Assembly (NCBI GenBank): GCA_020881915.1 | Contig: JAJFPB010000004.1 | Span: forward strand, 3,286,001-3,350,000 | DNA length: 64,000 nt | Direction: 5' to 3' | From: Paramyrothecium sp. XJ0827 | Lineage: Eukaryota > Ascomycota > Sordariomycetes > Hypocreales > Stachybotryaceae | Shown here: piece by piece, positions 12,304 to 25,979 of the stretch | How positions within the stretch are numbered: the first letter of the stretch is position 1 | Layout: each line of letters starts with the position of its first letter | Program-made: the position numbers and the translations under genes | The notes under the pieces: model-generated | The model's input: only the letters and a program-made list of their open reading frames with translations | Databases searched by the model: none | What the model was told of the DNA's origin: nothing

Positions 12304-13043
12304 GGCCTAAGGATTACTAAATTACTAGGTAAGTTACTAAGCATACCTGCCTATAGCTTCTAGTTATAGAGGACCCTATAAATCCTATAAATCCATTTAT
12401 ATTAAGTAATAAATTAAATTTAGGTCTTAATTTAGCTTTTTAGGCTAATATATAATTCATAGTATATATTAGTAATTTAGTAATATAAGATATATCATTA
12501 GATTTTCTATTAACTAATTCTAAAGTAGCTAATATCCTTAATTATATTTATTTAATTATAAATAATATAAATAGATCTAATAATATTATTTAATTTAATC
12601 TAGAGAATTAAGATATTAGATTTAGAAGTAGGTACTATAAGTCCCTTATATATATATAAGAGATCTTATAAATTGAATCTATTAAATTTCCTTATTAATT
12701 AAATATATTAATAAGAACTAGAGGCTAAATATTAAGTATTTAGTACCCTAGCTACAGAAAAATATTAAATTTCTATAGATCAGTTATATTATATTATTAT
12801 TATTATAATATTTTTAGATACTATAACTTAGTAGAACTTAATATATTATATACTAGAGGTAATTATTAAACTAAAAAAGCCTCTCTCTTATATATATAGA
12901 AATATAGCTAATAAGGAATTTAAAGATATATTTCTTATTAATATTAATTAAGCTAAAACTAAGGCCCTAATAGCCCTATTTAAGATCCTAATAAGGCCTT
13001 TAATTTAATTATGAAATTAGTTATATATAATACTCCCTAAAAG

Positions 13044-13337
13044 CAGGGTTAGGAAGATTAGTTAACTAAAAATTAGTTATTTATTTTTAGTAACTTTTTA
13101 AAAACCTATATATATATAAGAGCTTATGTAATATTATTTATTTATTTATTTTTATATATATTCAGACTTTTTAGCTTTATTATTTACTATATATAGTACT
13201 TATATATATATAGAATCTTATTATATAACTATATATATATAATAAAATTAATTAACTAAAATTTAGTTACTTTAAATAACTAATAAATATCTAAGAATCA
13301 GTTATTATTTAATTAGTTAACTAATTTCCTAAGCCTG
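13044..13337. mobile_element. GTTAAC-box MITE (M11)
   Basis: CAGGGTTAGGAAGATTAG to AATTTCCTAAGCCTG, 294 bp, with the perfect 8-bp duplication CCTAAAAG at 13036-13043 and 13338-13345. The core resembles that of M1 and M18, so these three form one subfamily. Confidence 0.88.
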
Positions 13338-16300
13338 CCTAAAAGTGTCTTATATATATATACATTATATAGGAACTTAAAAAATATTAAAATAAATATA
13401 TTAAATATATTAAATATATCAATAATTCTAATTATAAAAATTATATAAGTTATTTCTTATATTATATTACTTTTCTTATATTCTTATATATATAATACTT
13501 ACTACTTTATATATTAAGGAATTTCTATAGTTATTTAAGTTCTTATATTACTAAGGGCATAATTAAATTAAAGAAATGTTTTTTAATAAGCTAATAGCTA
13601 GAGGCCATAAGAACATAATTAATTATATGTCCTATTTACTAGGGCTTATATTAGATTCTTAGTATTAATTATAGTATTTTATAAAATCTAATCTCTTAAT
13701 TTACTATTTAAATATTAAATTAGATATAATAAAGTTAATTATTATTAAATATAATCAGTAAGTAAATTCCCTAGCTCTTAGTTATATATATATTTATATA
13801 CTAATATTATTTATAGACTTAAAGGCCTTAATAGGGCTATTAATATTATTATATTTTTTAATAAATTAAGAGATAATAAAATTAGATCTTTATTAATTAA
13901 ATTCTCTTTAAATATCTTAGATAATAGTAAGTTATATATAAATAAAATAACTACTAATAATAAACTATTATTTATTTAAAAGGGAAATATATTCTTAAGA
14001 ATGTAAGTTATTATATATATATATATATTATATTATTACTATTATTTACTAATTACTATAAGAAATTAATATGTTTAATTAATAAAAGTGTCACGCCAAG
14101 CATCGGCTTTCTTATTAATCTCTTAAAGCTATTTATATATATATATTTGCAACTAAGGTTAAGTAATTTCTATTTAGAGTTATAAATTAATATAATTATA
14201 GATTTATATTATAATTACCTTATTATCCTTTATATAATATATGCTCATAAAATAGGTAACTTATATAGCAAATATATATATAGAGTTACTATAGTAATAT
14301 TCTATTAGGCCAAATTAAAGGGCATTTAGCTCCCTCTAGGCTTTACTTATATTTATTTAAAATTACTCTATAAGTATATTAGTCCAAAGTTATAGTAATA
14401 ATCTATAATAATATATATATCTTTTCTCTTTTATACAAAATCCCCTATATTAATTAAGAGCCTTACCTTAAAGTAGTTATACTATCTACTTATATACCTA
14501 GTAATAGTAATCTATAATTATAATATCTTTAAGGGATTTAATAAATATAAATATATCTTAGAAGTAATATATTATACCTTAGTAGAAGATATCTTCTTCT
14601 TCTTTAGTATTAGGCTAAAAGATATTAATAATTTTTATTTTAAACTTAGGTTTTAATATTCTACTAAATTTAATATTAGAATCTATATTTAATTTATATA
14701 AGTTATTACTTAGGAAGAAGAACTACTTTCTTTTAGAATAATTCTAGGGATATTATCTATATTTATTATAATTATATTAGCTATATCTATTATTAAATAA
14801 GTTATTATTATTTAAGTTACTATATAGATTATTATATTATTAATATTATTTATTATACTAATTAACTATTTAAGGTTATAGTATTAGCTATTTATTATAA
14901 TTATTATATATAGATTACCTATTATATTATATTTATAGGAACTTAGATCTATAATACTATCTATAGTCTTATTTATTAAGTTCCCTTAAATAGTATAGAA
15001 TAATTATTAGTTATTAGGGAGGTACCTCTTATACTAAATAATATTTATAGATCTTATAATAATACTATTTATTATTTAGTTTAGTAGATCTAGGATTTTA
15101 TATACTAATAGAAGTATATCTCCTAGCTTATTAGTTATTAAGCTATTACTAAAGTTTATTAGAAAAAACTTCTCTATTACTAAGAGCTTATATTATATTT
15201 TATATTTAATATTCCCTATTATTTATTATTAGTTAAATTAAATACCTAGATCCCCTCTTCTTAGGGTATATACCTACTATATCTAGGTAATAATCCCTAG
15301 ATCTAATTTCTTTATTATCTATAGCTATTTAGGGCCTAAAGGGCTTATTAATTTAGGAATTAATATTAGCTAGTTCCTATAATATAACTATTAATAATAA
15401 TAATTAGTAAAATATAAGAAAATTTATCTTAAATAATATAATAAAGGTTATAAATAATTATAGATCTACTTTAGTAGTAATTATAGAAATATAGTTAATT
15501 AATATTAGAGGTATTAAAGTCTCTATTTATCTTATATTATTATAGTTCTTAGGTAGTTCTATAATTATTACCTATTACTAATTATAAGTAGAAGCTACTA
15601 GCTCTTTTTTAATTATACCCTTTATAATAAATTATAACTAAAATAATATTATTAGCTTACTTATAAATAGTTAATATAGTTATTTACTTTATTTATATTT
15701 TTTAGTAAGTATAAGTAAATAAGGGGTAGTAAATTATTATATTAAAGAAGTAGTAATATAATAGTAAGGTACTAATTTATTTACTAAAGAATTAGAAAAT
15801 AAGTTATATCTTTAGTAAATAATTAATTTAATAGCTTATATAGATTAGATAGTATTTAATACCTAATTAATAATAATATAAACTAATTATAGGTTATTTT
15901 ATATTAGTAGATATTTAGTATTAATCTAATAATTAACTTATAGGTATTAATTATTATACTTAATTAGAAAATAAATATTTAATATATACTAATAGTTAAG
16001 GGCGTAATCAAGTAGAAAATACTTTAAAAAGTACAATAGTTAATATACTAAATATAAAATATCTATAAGCCTATTTATTTATATAGATTACTAAATAGTT
16101 AAGGTAAGTAAACTAAATTAATAGGTTATTAACTAATAAATAATAAGTAATAGGTTCTTAATAAATAGTAATTAATAGATAGTAGTTAATAAATAATATT
16201 AATAAATAGTATTTAATAGATAGTTAAGGGCCTACTACTTAACTTATAGTTAATAAGTAGTATAAAGCCTTTATAGGAGTATAATTACTACTAATTATTA

Positions 16301-16947
16301 TATATTATAGTAAGAAAATAGATATAAAAAGCTTGATCTGTTCTCTATTTATGGAGAACTGACTATGAACTATATAAGAAGCTAATATAAGCCTAATAGC
16401 TTATAATATATTATATAATGTATTATTATATATTAAAAAGCTTTATACTAAGTAATTTCCTATTTTATTTATATTACTTAGGTATTATCTAGCTATATTT
16501 ACTACTATAAAGATTACTTTTTTACTAGTAATAGTATTATTACTAAGTAAAGGTCTTAGTTATATTTAGAAATAATAAAAAATTAATTTATTAAAGAATT
16601 AGAAATATAGGGATTTTATAAACTTAAAGAAAGATTTTACTTAATCTTTTAGGATTTATTATAATTAATTGAAAATAGGGTATCTTTAGAGCTAATTAGC
16701 TTCTAAGGAGTTATAAGATTTTCGAAATTCTATATAAATAGGTAGTAAATAGATATATAGATCTAAGGACTATAATATATATAATAATTATATAAAGTAT
16801 TTATATATATACTTATAGTACTATAAGGTATTTTATATAGCTTATATAACTATAAATAAAAGAGTAGTAATAGGTGTACTATAGTATATTTTTAGGTATA
16901 CTATAGAGAGAATATTACTAGTACCTAGGGCCCCCTACTAGCATTAT

Positions 16948-17214
16948 ATTAAGAAATTTATTAAAATAACCTAAATTTAAGAATATTAAATAGAGATCTA
17001 GATATAATAAAAATAATTTAATAATAAGATCTAATACCTAGAATCTTAGATATAATAATAATAAAGCTAATAAAAAAGATATTTATAATAAATATATTAT
17101 ATTATAAGTACTTATAAGACTTAATTATTTATTTTAATAGGAACTTAATAATAGAGCTATTAAGATAGTACTATATTACCAAGATCTAAATTAACCTTAT
17201 AGCTATAGCTATAG
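16948..17214 (+). repeat. dispersed degraded repeat R1, forward copy
   Basis: Begins TTAAGAAATTTATTAAAATA and runs through an AATACCTAGAATCTTAGATA-like stretch to TTATAGCTATAGCTATAG, where element M12 follows. Parallel copies start near 28412, 29867 and 30905. No coding potential. Confidence 0.6.
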
Positions 17215-17621
17215 CAGGCTTAGGAAATTAGTTAACTAACTGAATAATAACTAAAAATTAGTTAGAATAAAAATTAGTTAACTAGTTTTTAGTTATTTAC
17301 TAGTTATTTAGAATAACTAAAATTTAGTTAGTTAATTTTATTATATATATATAGCTATATAATAGAATCCTTTATATATATAAATATAATATATAGCTTA
17401 TAATAAAGATATTAATTCTAGTATATATAAAAACAATAATATAAATAATATTATATAAGCTTATATATATATATAAGAGCTTTTAAAAAGTTACTAAAAA
17501 TAACTAACTAAATTTTAGTTAACTAAAAATTAGTTAGAATAAAAATTAGTTAACTAAAATTTAGTTATTTACTAGTTATTTAGAATAACTAATTTTTAGT
17601 TAACTAATCTTCCTAACCCTG
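17215..17621. mobile_element. GTTAAC-box MITE at a breakpoint (M12)
   Basis: CAGGCTTAGGAAATTAG to AATCTTCCTAACCCTG, 407 bp, same internal plan as M10. The left flank is AGCTATAG, part of dispersed repeat R1. The right flank is GGCCCCTA, part of the triplicated segment. The two flanks belong to different repeat families and do not match, unlike most copies. This suggests recombination between two elements rather than a simple insertion. Confidence 0.75.
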
Positions 17622-18611
17622 GGCCCCTAAGACCCCTAGGGCCCCTATATCTACTACTAGTAGCTTAGTAGCTACAATAGCTGCCTTTTTTGAGCCTAAA
17701 TATTAACTAGTACCTATATTAGTATATATATTTACAAATAATCTAGTTACTAGGGCTCTTTTACCTTATAATAATAATAAGGAAAGAGAGGTCCTATATA
17801 AATGTACTATATAAGTTCTTTATTTCTTTATTATATTATATTATTTCCTTTTCTTTTTATTATAAATATATATATAAGGCTTTATTACTATATACTAATA
17901 TATATATATATATATAGATGAAATTTTTAAGCTACTTATAAAGCTAGAAAATTAAGCTTAATACATTTAAATCTAGCTAGGTATTATTAAAATAATTACC
18001 CTGAAATTGCCTATAATAAAAAATCAGAATTAGTTAGAAAAAGAAGTAAGTTATATTCTATTTTCCGTATTTTCCCTATTTTCTATATAATATATATAAT
18101 ATATATATATACTAATTTAATATAGAAGCCGACCTCTTAAGCCTAACTACTACTAGCTCTATAATACCTTAAACCCCTAGTAAATGCCCTAGGGATATTA
18201 TAGCTATAGTAAATTGATTTTCTAAAAAGGAAGCCCTTAATAGGGTCCTAAATTTCCTTATAGAAAATAATATCTCTTTTAATATAATAGATTTACCGGC
18301 TTTTTAAAGCTTATTATTATATTATAATAGATAAGTAAGGATTTTTATATTAATTATATCTATACTTCCCTATATATAATTCCTTTCTAAGCCACTACCC
18401 TATATCTCCTAAATTACTATAATCATTCTTATTTACTTAGTTTATTATATATAAGCTAATATATATATATATCTATTTAGTGAGGCCCCTATTATTAATA
18501 GGATGAAAATACGATTATTATTATCTAATACCTTCGAAAAGGGCCTAAGGGCCCTAAATAGCTAATTTGAAGATAATATTCGAACTAATGGGGTATTTTC
18601 CCTTATATTTG
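17622..18611 (+). repeat. triplicated transposon-like segment, copy A (inverted)
   Basis: Reads as the reverse complement of about 23345-24560. Shared landmarks are GGGCCCTAAATAGCTAATT (18560s), GCCTATAATAAAAAATCAGA (18010s) and GGGCTCTTTTACCTTATAAT (17750s). It is truncated on the left by M12 and on the right by a TIR fragment of a second family. A broken reading direction (plus) holds short peptides such as PLIYRSNKKSELVRKRSK-like runs interrupted by stops. It is probably the remnant of an autonomous DNA transposon; the superfamily is not established. Confidence 0.65.
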
Positions 18612-18663
18612 GGGACTAACTCCGTGCCCACTATAAATCAATATTTGCCTACTACTTTTGTAG
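18612..18663 (+). mobile_element. isolated TIR fragment of the 26-kb element family
   Basis: Matches the left terminus of the 25980-26522 element over about 52 bp (CTCCGTGCCCACTATAAATC is identical), with differences mainly of C-to-T/G-to-A type. It lies exactly where copy A stops resembling copy C. No partner terminus was found downstream. Confidence 0.6.
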
Positions 18664-20800
18664 TAAATAAGACTAAGCTCTAATTTCTGCTCTACTATAT
18701 ATTTTTATAGGAATTAATAGTATATTAATCTCTTTAATATCTTATATATAAAGTATAAGATTATATAATATAGTCTTAAAATATAATATAAAAAGCTTAA
18801 TTAATTATATTATATTAGCTTATTATTACTACTACTATTAAGATCTAATTTACTAAGTAATTACTTTATAGTAAGTCTCTTTAGTAGTAATTTAATTAGT
18901 ACTTAATATAAACCCTTATTATTATCTATAATATTACTATTTTTCTTATTACTTTAGCTAAGTAAATTAAAGCTAGCTATAAAAATATATAAAGTTACTT
19001 ATAATATTTATATAGCTCTTATTTCTAGTAATTATTGTAGTAGAAGTTTATTATAATTAATCTTAGTAATTAATATTTACTAATATACCCTTAGTATCTC
19101 TATATTTACCTTATATATATTTAATTAAAAAAGCTATTATAATTTAACTTTAGTAGTAATATACTTTCTAAGAAATATTACTATAGGTACTATAGAAAGT
19201 AGTAATATAATAACTATAGTTTTTTCTACCTTAAGTCTCTTAAGGGCCTTAATATATTTAAAAGTAACTAGATCTTATAAACTTAAGTTATTTAGTATTT
19301 TCTATAGAATAAGGGTACTCTTAGATTAGCCCTTACTTCTAATAATAAAGGGCTCTAATTAATCTAAAAAAGCTACTTTATTTCTCTTAGCTTAAATATA
19401 GTTCTAATATTAATAAGAATTAATATAATATAGAGATATAAATTACTTATTTTTTTATAAAGTAATAAGGTAATAGTAGTAAAATAAATTATATATAATT
19501 ATAATCTTATAAGGTAATAATTTCTAGTATTTTTATAATATAATATTATTATTAAGTTCTTCTAATAATATTCTTATTTCTCCTTAAATTAATTTAAGTA
19601 CTATTAATAAAATCTTCTAATAAATAAGAGTATAAAGAATATTTAAAGAGAAGATTAATATTTTATTTATTCTAATAGCTCTTTTTAATTTAATACCTAT
19701 ATTTTTTTTTAAAGAAAAGTAAGAGCTTCTTAAATATAATACTAAGATTATTTATATTTATAGTAATATATTTCTTAATTATAATATAAAATAATTTAAT
19801 AATAGAAGTAATTAAATTACTAAAATAATAATATTTATTTATAAAATAAACTATAAGCTTTTCTTTTTATAGCTAAATTTAGATCTTAAAAGTATATTTC
19901 TTAATATTAACTAGTTAATTAAAAATTTTAATAAATATAGTAAATTACTTATTAAATAGTTCCTTAAAGCAATTATTAATAAGTATAACTTAAGTTATAA
20001 AGAATATATTAAAGCTAAGATCTTAAATAATCTCTTTAGTAATTAAATTCTTTATTATTTTAAAGAAAAAGTTCTTATACTTAATAAGAATATTCTTATT
20101 AATATATTAATAATAATAAAAATATAAAACTTCTTATAAAATAGTATTTATATTAAAAGTCTTTATTAAAGTAATCTTATAATTAGTAACTATAACTTAG
20201 GGTTATTTAATACTAAATTCTTTTATTAATATTATTATTTATTTAATAATTTAAATATATTATACTTTAGTTTCTTTATTTATAAATATAGTAATAATAT
20301 AGAAGATTTTATATATAGATAGTATTTTATAAATATTAAATATTAATATCTTATAGTAATTTATTTTATATATATTATTAAAGAACTATATATTTAAATA
20401 ATTTTTTAAAAGCTAGATTTCTAATATTAGTATAATAAATAAAAAAAGAAAGTAATCTTTATTATTTATTAATTCCTAGATCTATATCTTATTACTCTCT
20501 TATAGTATATTAAGTTAATTAAAGAAATATTATATAGAGATTTAGTTAACTAGCTACTTAAGATTATTATAATAGGATAATAGGCTTTAAAAAGCCGGCG
20601 AATCCATAATATTAAAAGACATATTATTGTCTATTAGGAAATTTAGGACCTTATAAAGGGCTTCCTTTTCCGAAAATCGATTAGCTATAGCTATAAGGCC
20701 CCTAGAGCATTTACTAGGGGTCTAAGGCGTATAAGAGCTAGTAGCTATAGGGCTTAAGAAATTGGCTTCTATAATATATTAAATTAGTATTATTTATATA

Positions 20801-20840
<40 letters not shown>

Positions 20841-21138
20841 AAAATAACTTACTTCTTTTTCTAGTAGATTTAGAGGCCTTATTATAGGCTATATTACAAT
20901 GCTTTTTCTTATAATACCTCGCTAGATTTAAAATACCGGTTATAAGCTTACTAGCTTTATAAGTAGCTTAAAAATCGCACCTATAAATATATATATAAAT
21001 TAGTAAATACTATATATATATTAGGAAAACTTATATATTATAATCGCAATGAATTTCCCTTTCTTTAAATTCGATATAGGGTAATAAGACCCTAGTAAAT
21101 AGGTTATTTGCAAATATATATACAGAAGAAGCCAATAG

Positions 21139-21348
21139 CTAATATTTAGGGTTAAAATAATTAGCTATAGAGCTACTAGCGGCATCCGAGCTTCTAATAG
21201 ATTCCGAGGGCCTATTAGAGGCCTCTTCTAAATCTATAGTAGAATTATAATCTACTATAGATATATTAGAGGCCTCTATAGCATCTGTAGGCAGCTGGGT
21301 ATTGGGTAGGGAAATAGGGGAGCCCTCAGAGGCACTAAGAGGCTCCAT
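21139..21348 (-). pseudogene. N-terminal fragment of an unidentified transposon-type protein
   Basis: A 69-codon ORF rich in Ser, Asp and Glu ends at a stop directly after FNPKY. Upstream, the frame continues as SDYSDD, preceded by ATA; in copy C the same place is ATG. The true start was therefore probably lost by G-to-A change. Copy C lacks the ORF but aligned codons continue past the stop as a basic region. An acidic, disordered N-terminus before a DNA-binding region would fit a fungal DNA-transposon protein. I do not recognise the family, and no catalytic motif is visible. Confidence 0.5.
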
Positions 21349-21485
21349 ATCGTCCGAATAGTCAGATATTGTAAATAGATATATATATATATATATATAA
21401 TATATATATAAAAAGGGTAGTTATAATAGATAGATAGTAGTGGATAGGTTACTAGATAATTCTATAGTGAAGATAGAATTTTAGG

Positions 21486-21749
21486 CAGGCTTGGGAAAGT
21501 AGTTAACTACTAACTACAAAGTAGTTAGTTAGTAACTATAAAATAAATAAAATAATAATTATTAAATTAACTATTAAGGAAATTAATTTTAACTTTTTTC
21601 TTAAAGTATATTTATAAGATAAGGGACCTAATACTATATTTTATATTATTATATTTAATAAAAAGGTTTTAATTAAATAATAAAATTAATTAAAATTAAT
21701 TCTTTACTAACTACAAAGTAGTTAGTAGTTAACTACCTTCCCAAGCCTA
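21486..21749. mobile_element. GTTAAC-box MITE, AGTAGTTAACTACT subfamily (M13)
   Basis: CAGGCTTGGGAAAGTAG to CTACCTTCCCAAGCCTA, 264 bp, with the perfect 8-bp duplication ATTTTAGG at 21478-21485 and 21750-21757. It is inserted in copy B of the triplicated segment. The matching place in copy C (about 24770-24780, ATTCTTAGAG) is uninterrupted, a paralogous empty site. Confidence 0.92.
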
Positions 21750-22435
21750 ATTTTAGGGAAGGAAATAGAGGTTCTTTTATAGAAATTAACCTCCTACTAA
21801 TTCCTAGAGATTCTTTTCTCTTCTAGAATCTAAGTTTCCCTATTTCTAAGCATTTCTAAGTATTAAAAATCAATTCCTAAGCATTAGAAATCAATCCCTA
21901 TAAAATAGGAAGGGATTTACAGGTTATATAACTGCCTGCAGCCGGCAATTAAATTTTATAGTAGGAAATCTATCTGCCGGCCTTGGCAGCTAAAAATCCC
22001 CTGCTATTATTATAGGAATTATAATCAGAAATTGCCCAAGCCTATAGATCTTTTCCTAACTAGGAAAGAGTATATATTAAAATATATAATAGATATATTA
22101 TTAGTATATAGATTATTTCCTAAAATTATATAGGAAATTATATATAATATTAAAATATAAACTATATTATAGTATAAGGTTATTTTTCTATATTTTTCTC
22201 TATTTTATATATAATATTATAGCTTATATTAGATCCTAGTATCTCTTAAGCTCTAATTCCTTACTTTAGAGACTTTTAGAGATTTCTATATTAAATATAT
22301 ATATTCTAGGGTCTAGGGTAGTTAATATAAGCTTAGAAAACTCTTATAGAGTAAATAACTATATTATATATCTTTATAATATTTTATATATTTATATATA
22401 TTATCTATATATATATTTGAAAATTATTTAAAGTA

Positions 22436-22725
<290 letters not shown>

Positions 22726-22728
22726 AAT

Positions 22729-23064
22729 TATAACTAGTTAACTGGAGTCAGGCATGGGAAACTAGTTAACTAGAAAATAGTTAACTAGAAAATAGTTATC
22801 TTTAAGGGCTTATATATAAAATATATACTATAATTCTATATATATATATATCTAAGGCTAGTAGGATTATATAGAAATAAAGGTAATATATTTTTTTTAA
22901 TTAAATAGAATTAAAATAGTTAGTAACTAACTAGTAGTAACTAGAAAATAGTTAACTAGGAAATAGTTATAACTAGAAACTAGTTAACTAGAATCGAGTT
23001 AACTAGTCTTCCCAAGCCTGACTGGAGTTAACTAGAAAATAGTTAGCTAGTCTTCCTAAGCCTG
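22729..23064. mobile_element. outer GTTAAC-box element split by M14 (M15)
   Basis: Remains of an older element: a left piece with TAACTAGTTAACTGGAGT before 22749 and a right piece from 23021 that ends GTCTTCCTAAGCCTG at 23064. Removing M14 and one copy of ACTGGAGT restores continuity of the box array. The left terminus is missing and probably lies beyond the ATT microsatellite. Confidence 0.6.
22749..23020. mobile_element. GTTAAC-box MITE nested in another (M14)
   Basis: CAGGCATGGGAAACTAG to CTAGTCTTCCCAAGCCTG, 272 bp, with the perfect 8-bp duplication ACTGGAGT at 22741-22748 and 23021-23028. It is inserted inside the box array of M15. The core resembles those of M6 and M7. One box reads AATCGAGTT, so a CpG is retained. 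Confidence 0.9.
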
Positions 23065-23344
23065 ATATTCTGTAATACTAGAATAAGGGGATAAGGCAAA
23101 TAGGAATTCCTTATAAATATTAAGGCCTATATAAGCCACTTGAAGTTTATTAAAGCCTAAATAGTAGTTAGTTATATATATATATATAAATATAGATAAT
23201 ATAATAATATAATAGTAAATAATATAATAGTAGATAATATAATAAAATAAATAACTTACTTATAAGCTTATAATATAAGGTAAAATTACTATCTAGGAAA
23301 ATAGTAATAATTCCTAGATAGGAAGCCCCTATATTTAAATACCA

Positions 23345-25090
23345 TATATTAAATATAAGGGAAAATGCCCTATTAGATCGAATATTATCTTCTAATTAAT
23401 TATTTAGGGCCCTAAGGCCCTTTTCGAAGGTATTAGATAATAATAATTGTATTCTTTTCCTATTAATAATAGGGGCCTTACTAAATAGATATATATATAT
23501 TAGCTTATATATAATAAACTAAATAAATAAGAATAATTATAGTAATTTAGGAGATATTAGGTAGTAACTTAAAAAGGAATTATAGCTAGGGAAGTAATAT
23601 ATAATTAAAATAAAAATCCTTACTTACCTATTATAATAGGATAATAGGCTTTAAAAAGCCGGCGAATCTATTATATTAAAAGAGATATTATTTTCTATAA
23701 GGAAATTTAGGATCCTATTAAGGGCTTCCTTTTTAAAAATTAATTTACTATAGCTATAATATCCCTAGGGTATTTACTAGAGATTTAAGGTATTATAGAG
23801 CTAGTAGTAATTAGGCTTAATAGATTAGCTTCTATATTAAATTAGTATATTATATTATATTATATTATATTATATTATATTATATTATATTATATTATAT
23901 TATATTATATTATATTATATTATATTATATTATATTATATTATATTATATTATATTATATTATATTATATTATATTATATTATATTATATTATATTATAT
24001 TATATTATATTATATTATATTATATTATATTATATTATATTATATTATATTATATTATATTATATTATATTATATTATATTATATTATATTATATTATAT
24101 TATATTATATTATATAGGAAATAGAGAAAATAAAATATAACTTACTTCTTTTTCTAACTAATTCTGATTTTTTATTATAGGCGATTTTAGGGTAATTATT
24201 TTAATAATACCTAGCTAGATTTAAATATATTAAGTTTAATTTCCTAGCTTTATAAGTAGCTTGAAAATTATATCTAGATATATATATATATTAGCATATA
24301 ATAATAAAGCTTTATATATATATAGAAAAAAAGAAAATATAATAAAGAAATAAATAACTTATATAGTACATTTATATAGGACCTCTCTTTTCTTATTATT
24401 ATTATAAGGTAAAAGAGCCCTAGTAAATAGATTATTTATAAATATATATGCTAATATAGGTGCTAGTTAATATTTAGGGTCGAAATAGGTCGCTATTACA
24501 GCTACCAAGCTACTAGTAGTAGATATAGGGGCCCTAGGGGTCTCTTCTAGGTCCCTACTAGAATTAAATTCTATAAGGGAAATAGTTAAGGCCTCTATAG
24601 GGTCCGTAATTAGCTAGGTATTAGGCATAGAGGCCTCAGAGCCACTAATAGATTAAAGGTCGTCCAAATAGTTAGACATATTAAATATATATATATAATA
24701 GATATATATAAAAAATAGGGTAATTATAATAGATAGATAGTAGTAGAGTAAATAGATAGTTACTTAGTAAAGAAGAATAGGATTCTTAGAGAGGAATTAA
24801 GTCTTCCTTTATAGAAATTTTCTTCCTACTATTTCCTAGGAATTCCTTTCTCTTCTAGAATCAAAGATTTCCTATTTCTAAGCATTAGAAATTAATTCCT
24901 TCCTATTTTATCTACCTGCATTTTTAGCTGCCTTAGCATTAATAAGGAATTTAGAATTATCCTATAGTAGGTCTTATAGTTATTATAGCTAATGCGGGCA
25001 CTAATAAAAGTCCCTCTAGTAAATGTAGCTAGTTATATAGCTAAAACCGGATATTAGCCGAATGTAGATCTTTTCCTAATTAGGATATTA
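23345..25090 (-). repeat. triplicated transposon-like segment, copy C
   Basis: Parallel to copy B and inverted relative to copy A. Landmarks are GGGCCCTAAGGCCCTTTTCG (23410s), TTTAAAAAGCCGGCGAATC (23650s) and AGTAGTAGATATAGGGGCCC (24520s). A 269-bp (TATAT)n array has grown inside it at 23846-24114; copies A and B have only short AT runs there. Reading frames are all broken. Confidence 0.65.
23846..24114. repeat. (TATAT)n pentanucleotide array
   Basis: About 54 copies of the five-base unit TATAT with no visible interruption, lying within copy C. The purity points to recent expansion. Confidence 0.97.
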
Positions 25091-25137
25091 TATATATTTA
25101 TAGAGATTTATTTTTAAATATATTTATATAGATTTTT

Positions 25138-25440
25138 CTATATTTATAGCTAAAATATTAGCTAATTATATAGCTATTTAAACTAAAGTATAGTTTAGAG
25201 CAAATTAGAGCTTAAGGAATTATTTAATTTTAAAAGTACTATATATATCTATACTATATATATATATATATATAATAAAGATATTATATATATTATAATT
25301 ATATATAGAATTTATATAAATATTTTTAGTTCTATATATATTTTCTTTAGCTAGTTATATAGCTATTTAAACTAAAGTATAGTTTAGAGTAAATTAGAGC
25401 TTAAGGAATTATTTAATTTTAAAAGTACTATATATTACTA
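25138..25440. repeat. direct duplication of about 95 bp, spaced about 200 bp
   Basis: The stretch from AGCTATTTAAACTAAAGTAT to AATTTTAAAAGTACTATATA occurs near 25165 and again near 25360 with only one or two differences. Alternating AT dinucleotides lie after each copy. Confidence 0.8.
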
Positions 25441-25552
25441 TATTATATATATATATATATATTAGAAAACATTATATATATATTAGAAAACATTATATAT
25501 ATTATAGTTATATATAGTATTTATAAAGTTATTTAATATATATATATATATA

Positions 25553-25753
25553 ATAACTAATATTTGGTTAACTAAAAATAAGTTAAACAAAATAAGTTAA
25601 CCTATATTTAGTTAACTAATAATTAGTTAACCTATAATTGGTTAACTAAATATTGGTTAACTTAATATTAGTTAACCAAAAATAGGTTAAACCAAAAATA
25701 GGTTAATCAATTATAGGTTATTGGTTAATTGGTTAACCAGTTTCCCAAGCCTG
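25553..25753. mobile_element. 5'-truncated GTTAAC-box MITE (M16)
   Basis: Contains a long run of TTGGTTAACCAA-like boxes and ends GGTTAACCAGTTTCCCAAGCCTG at 25753 (boxes and terminus read together). No CAGGCTTGGG terminus was found at the left, where a TA microsatellite begins, so that end is lost. Confidence 0.65.
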
Positions 25754-25979
25754 CTATAATTACTACTACTCTTTTTAGTACCTATATTATATAATTTAAT
25801 ATATAATTCTACTATAGCCCTAGGGCTTTAGTACCTTCAGTAATATAGAGATTTATATAAGTTTAGTATAAAGAAATAAAATATCTTTAGTTATATATTT
25901 AATATAATAGGCGTTTTATATAAAGCAAAAGTAATATTTTTTTGACTTGAAAATAAAGTGAAATAAAACAATAATGAAA

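Larger units (their letters stand above)
20570..22090 (-). repeat. triplicated transposon-like segment, copy B
   Basis: Corresponds to about 23630-25090 (copy C) in the same orientation. Landmarks are GGCTTTAAAAAGCCGGCGAA (20590s), GCCAATAGCTAATATTTAGG and the closing TAGATCTTTTCCTAA near 22055. This copy keeps GC-rich patches and the longest ORF fragment. It is interrupted by MITE M13, which is absent from copy C. Confidence 0.7.
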
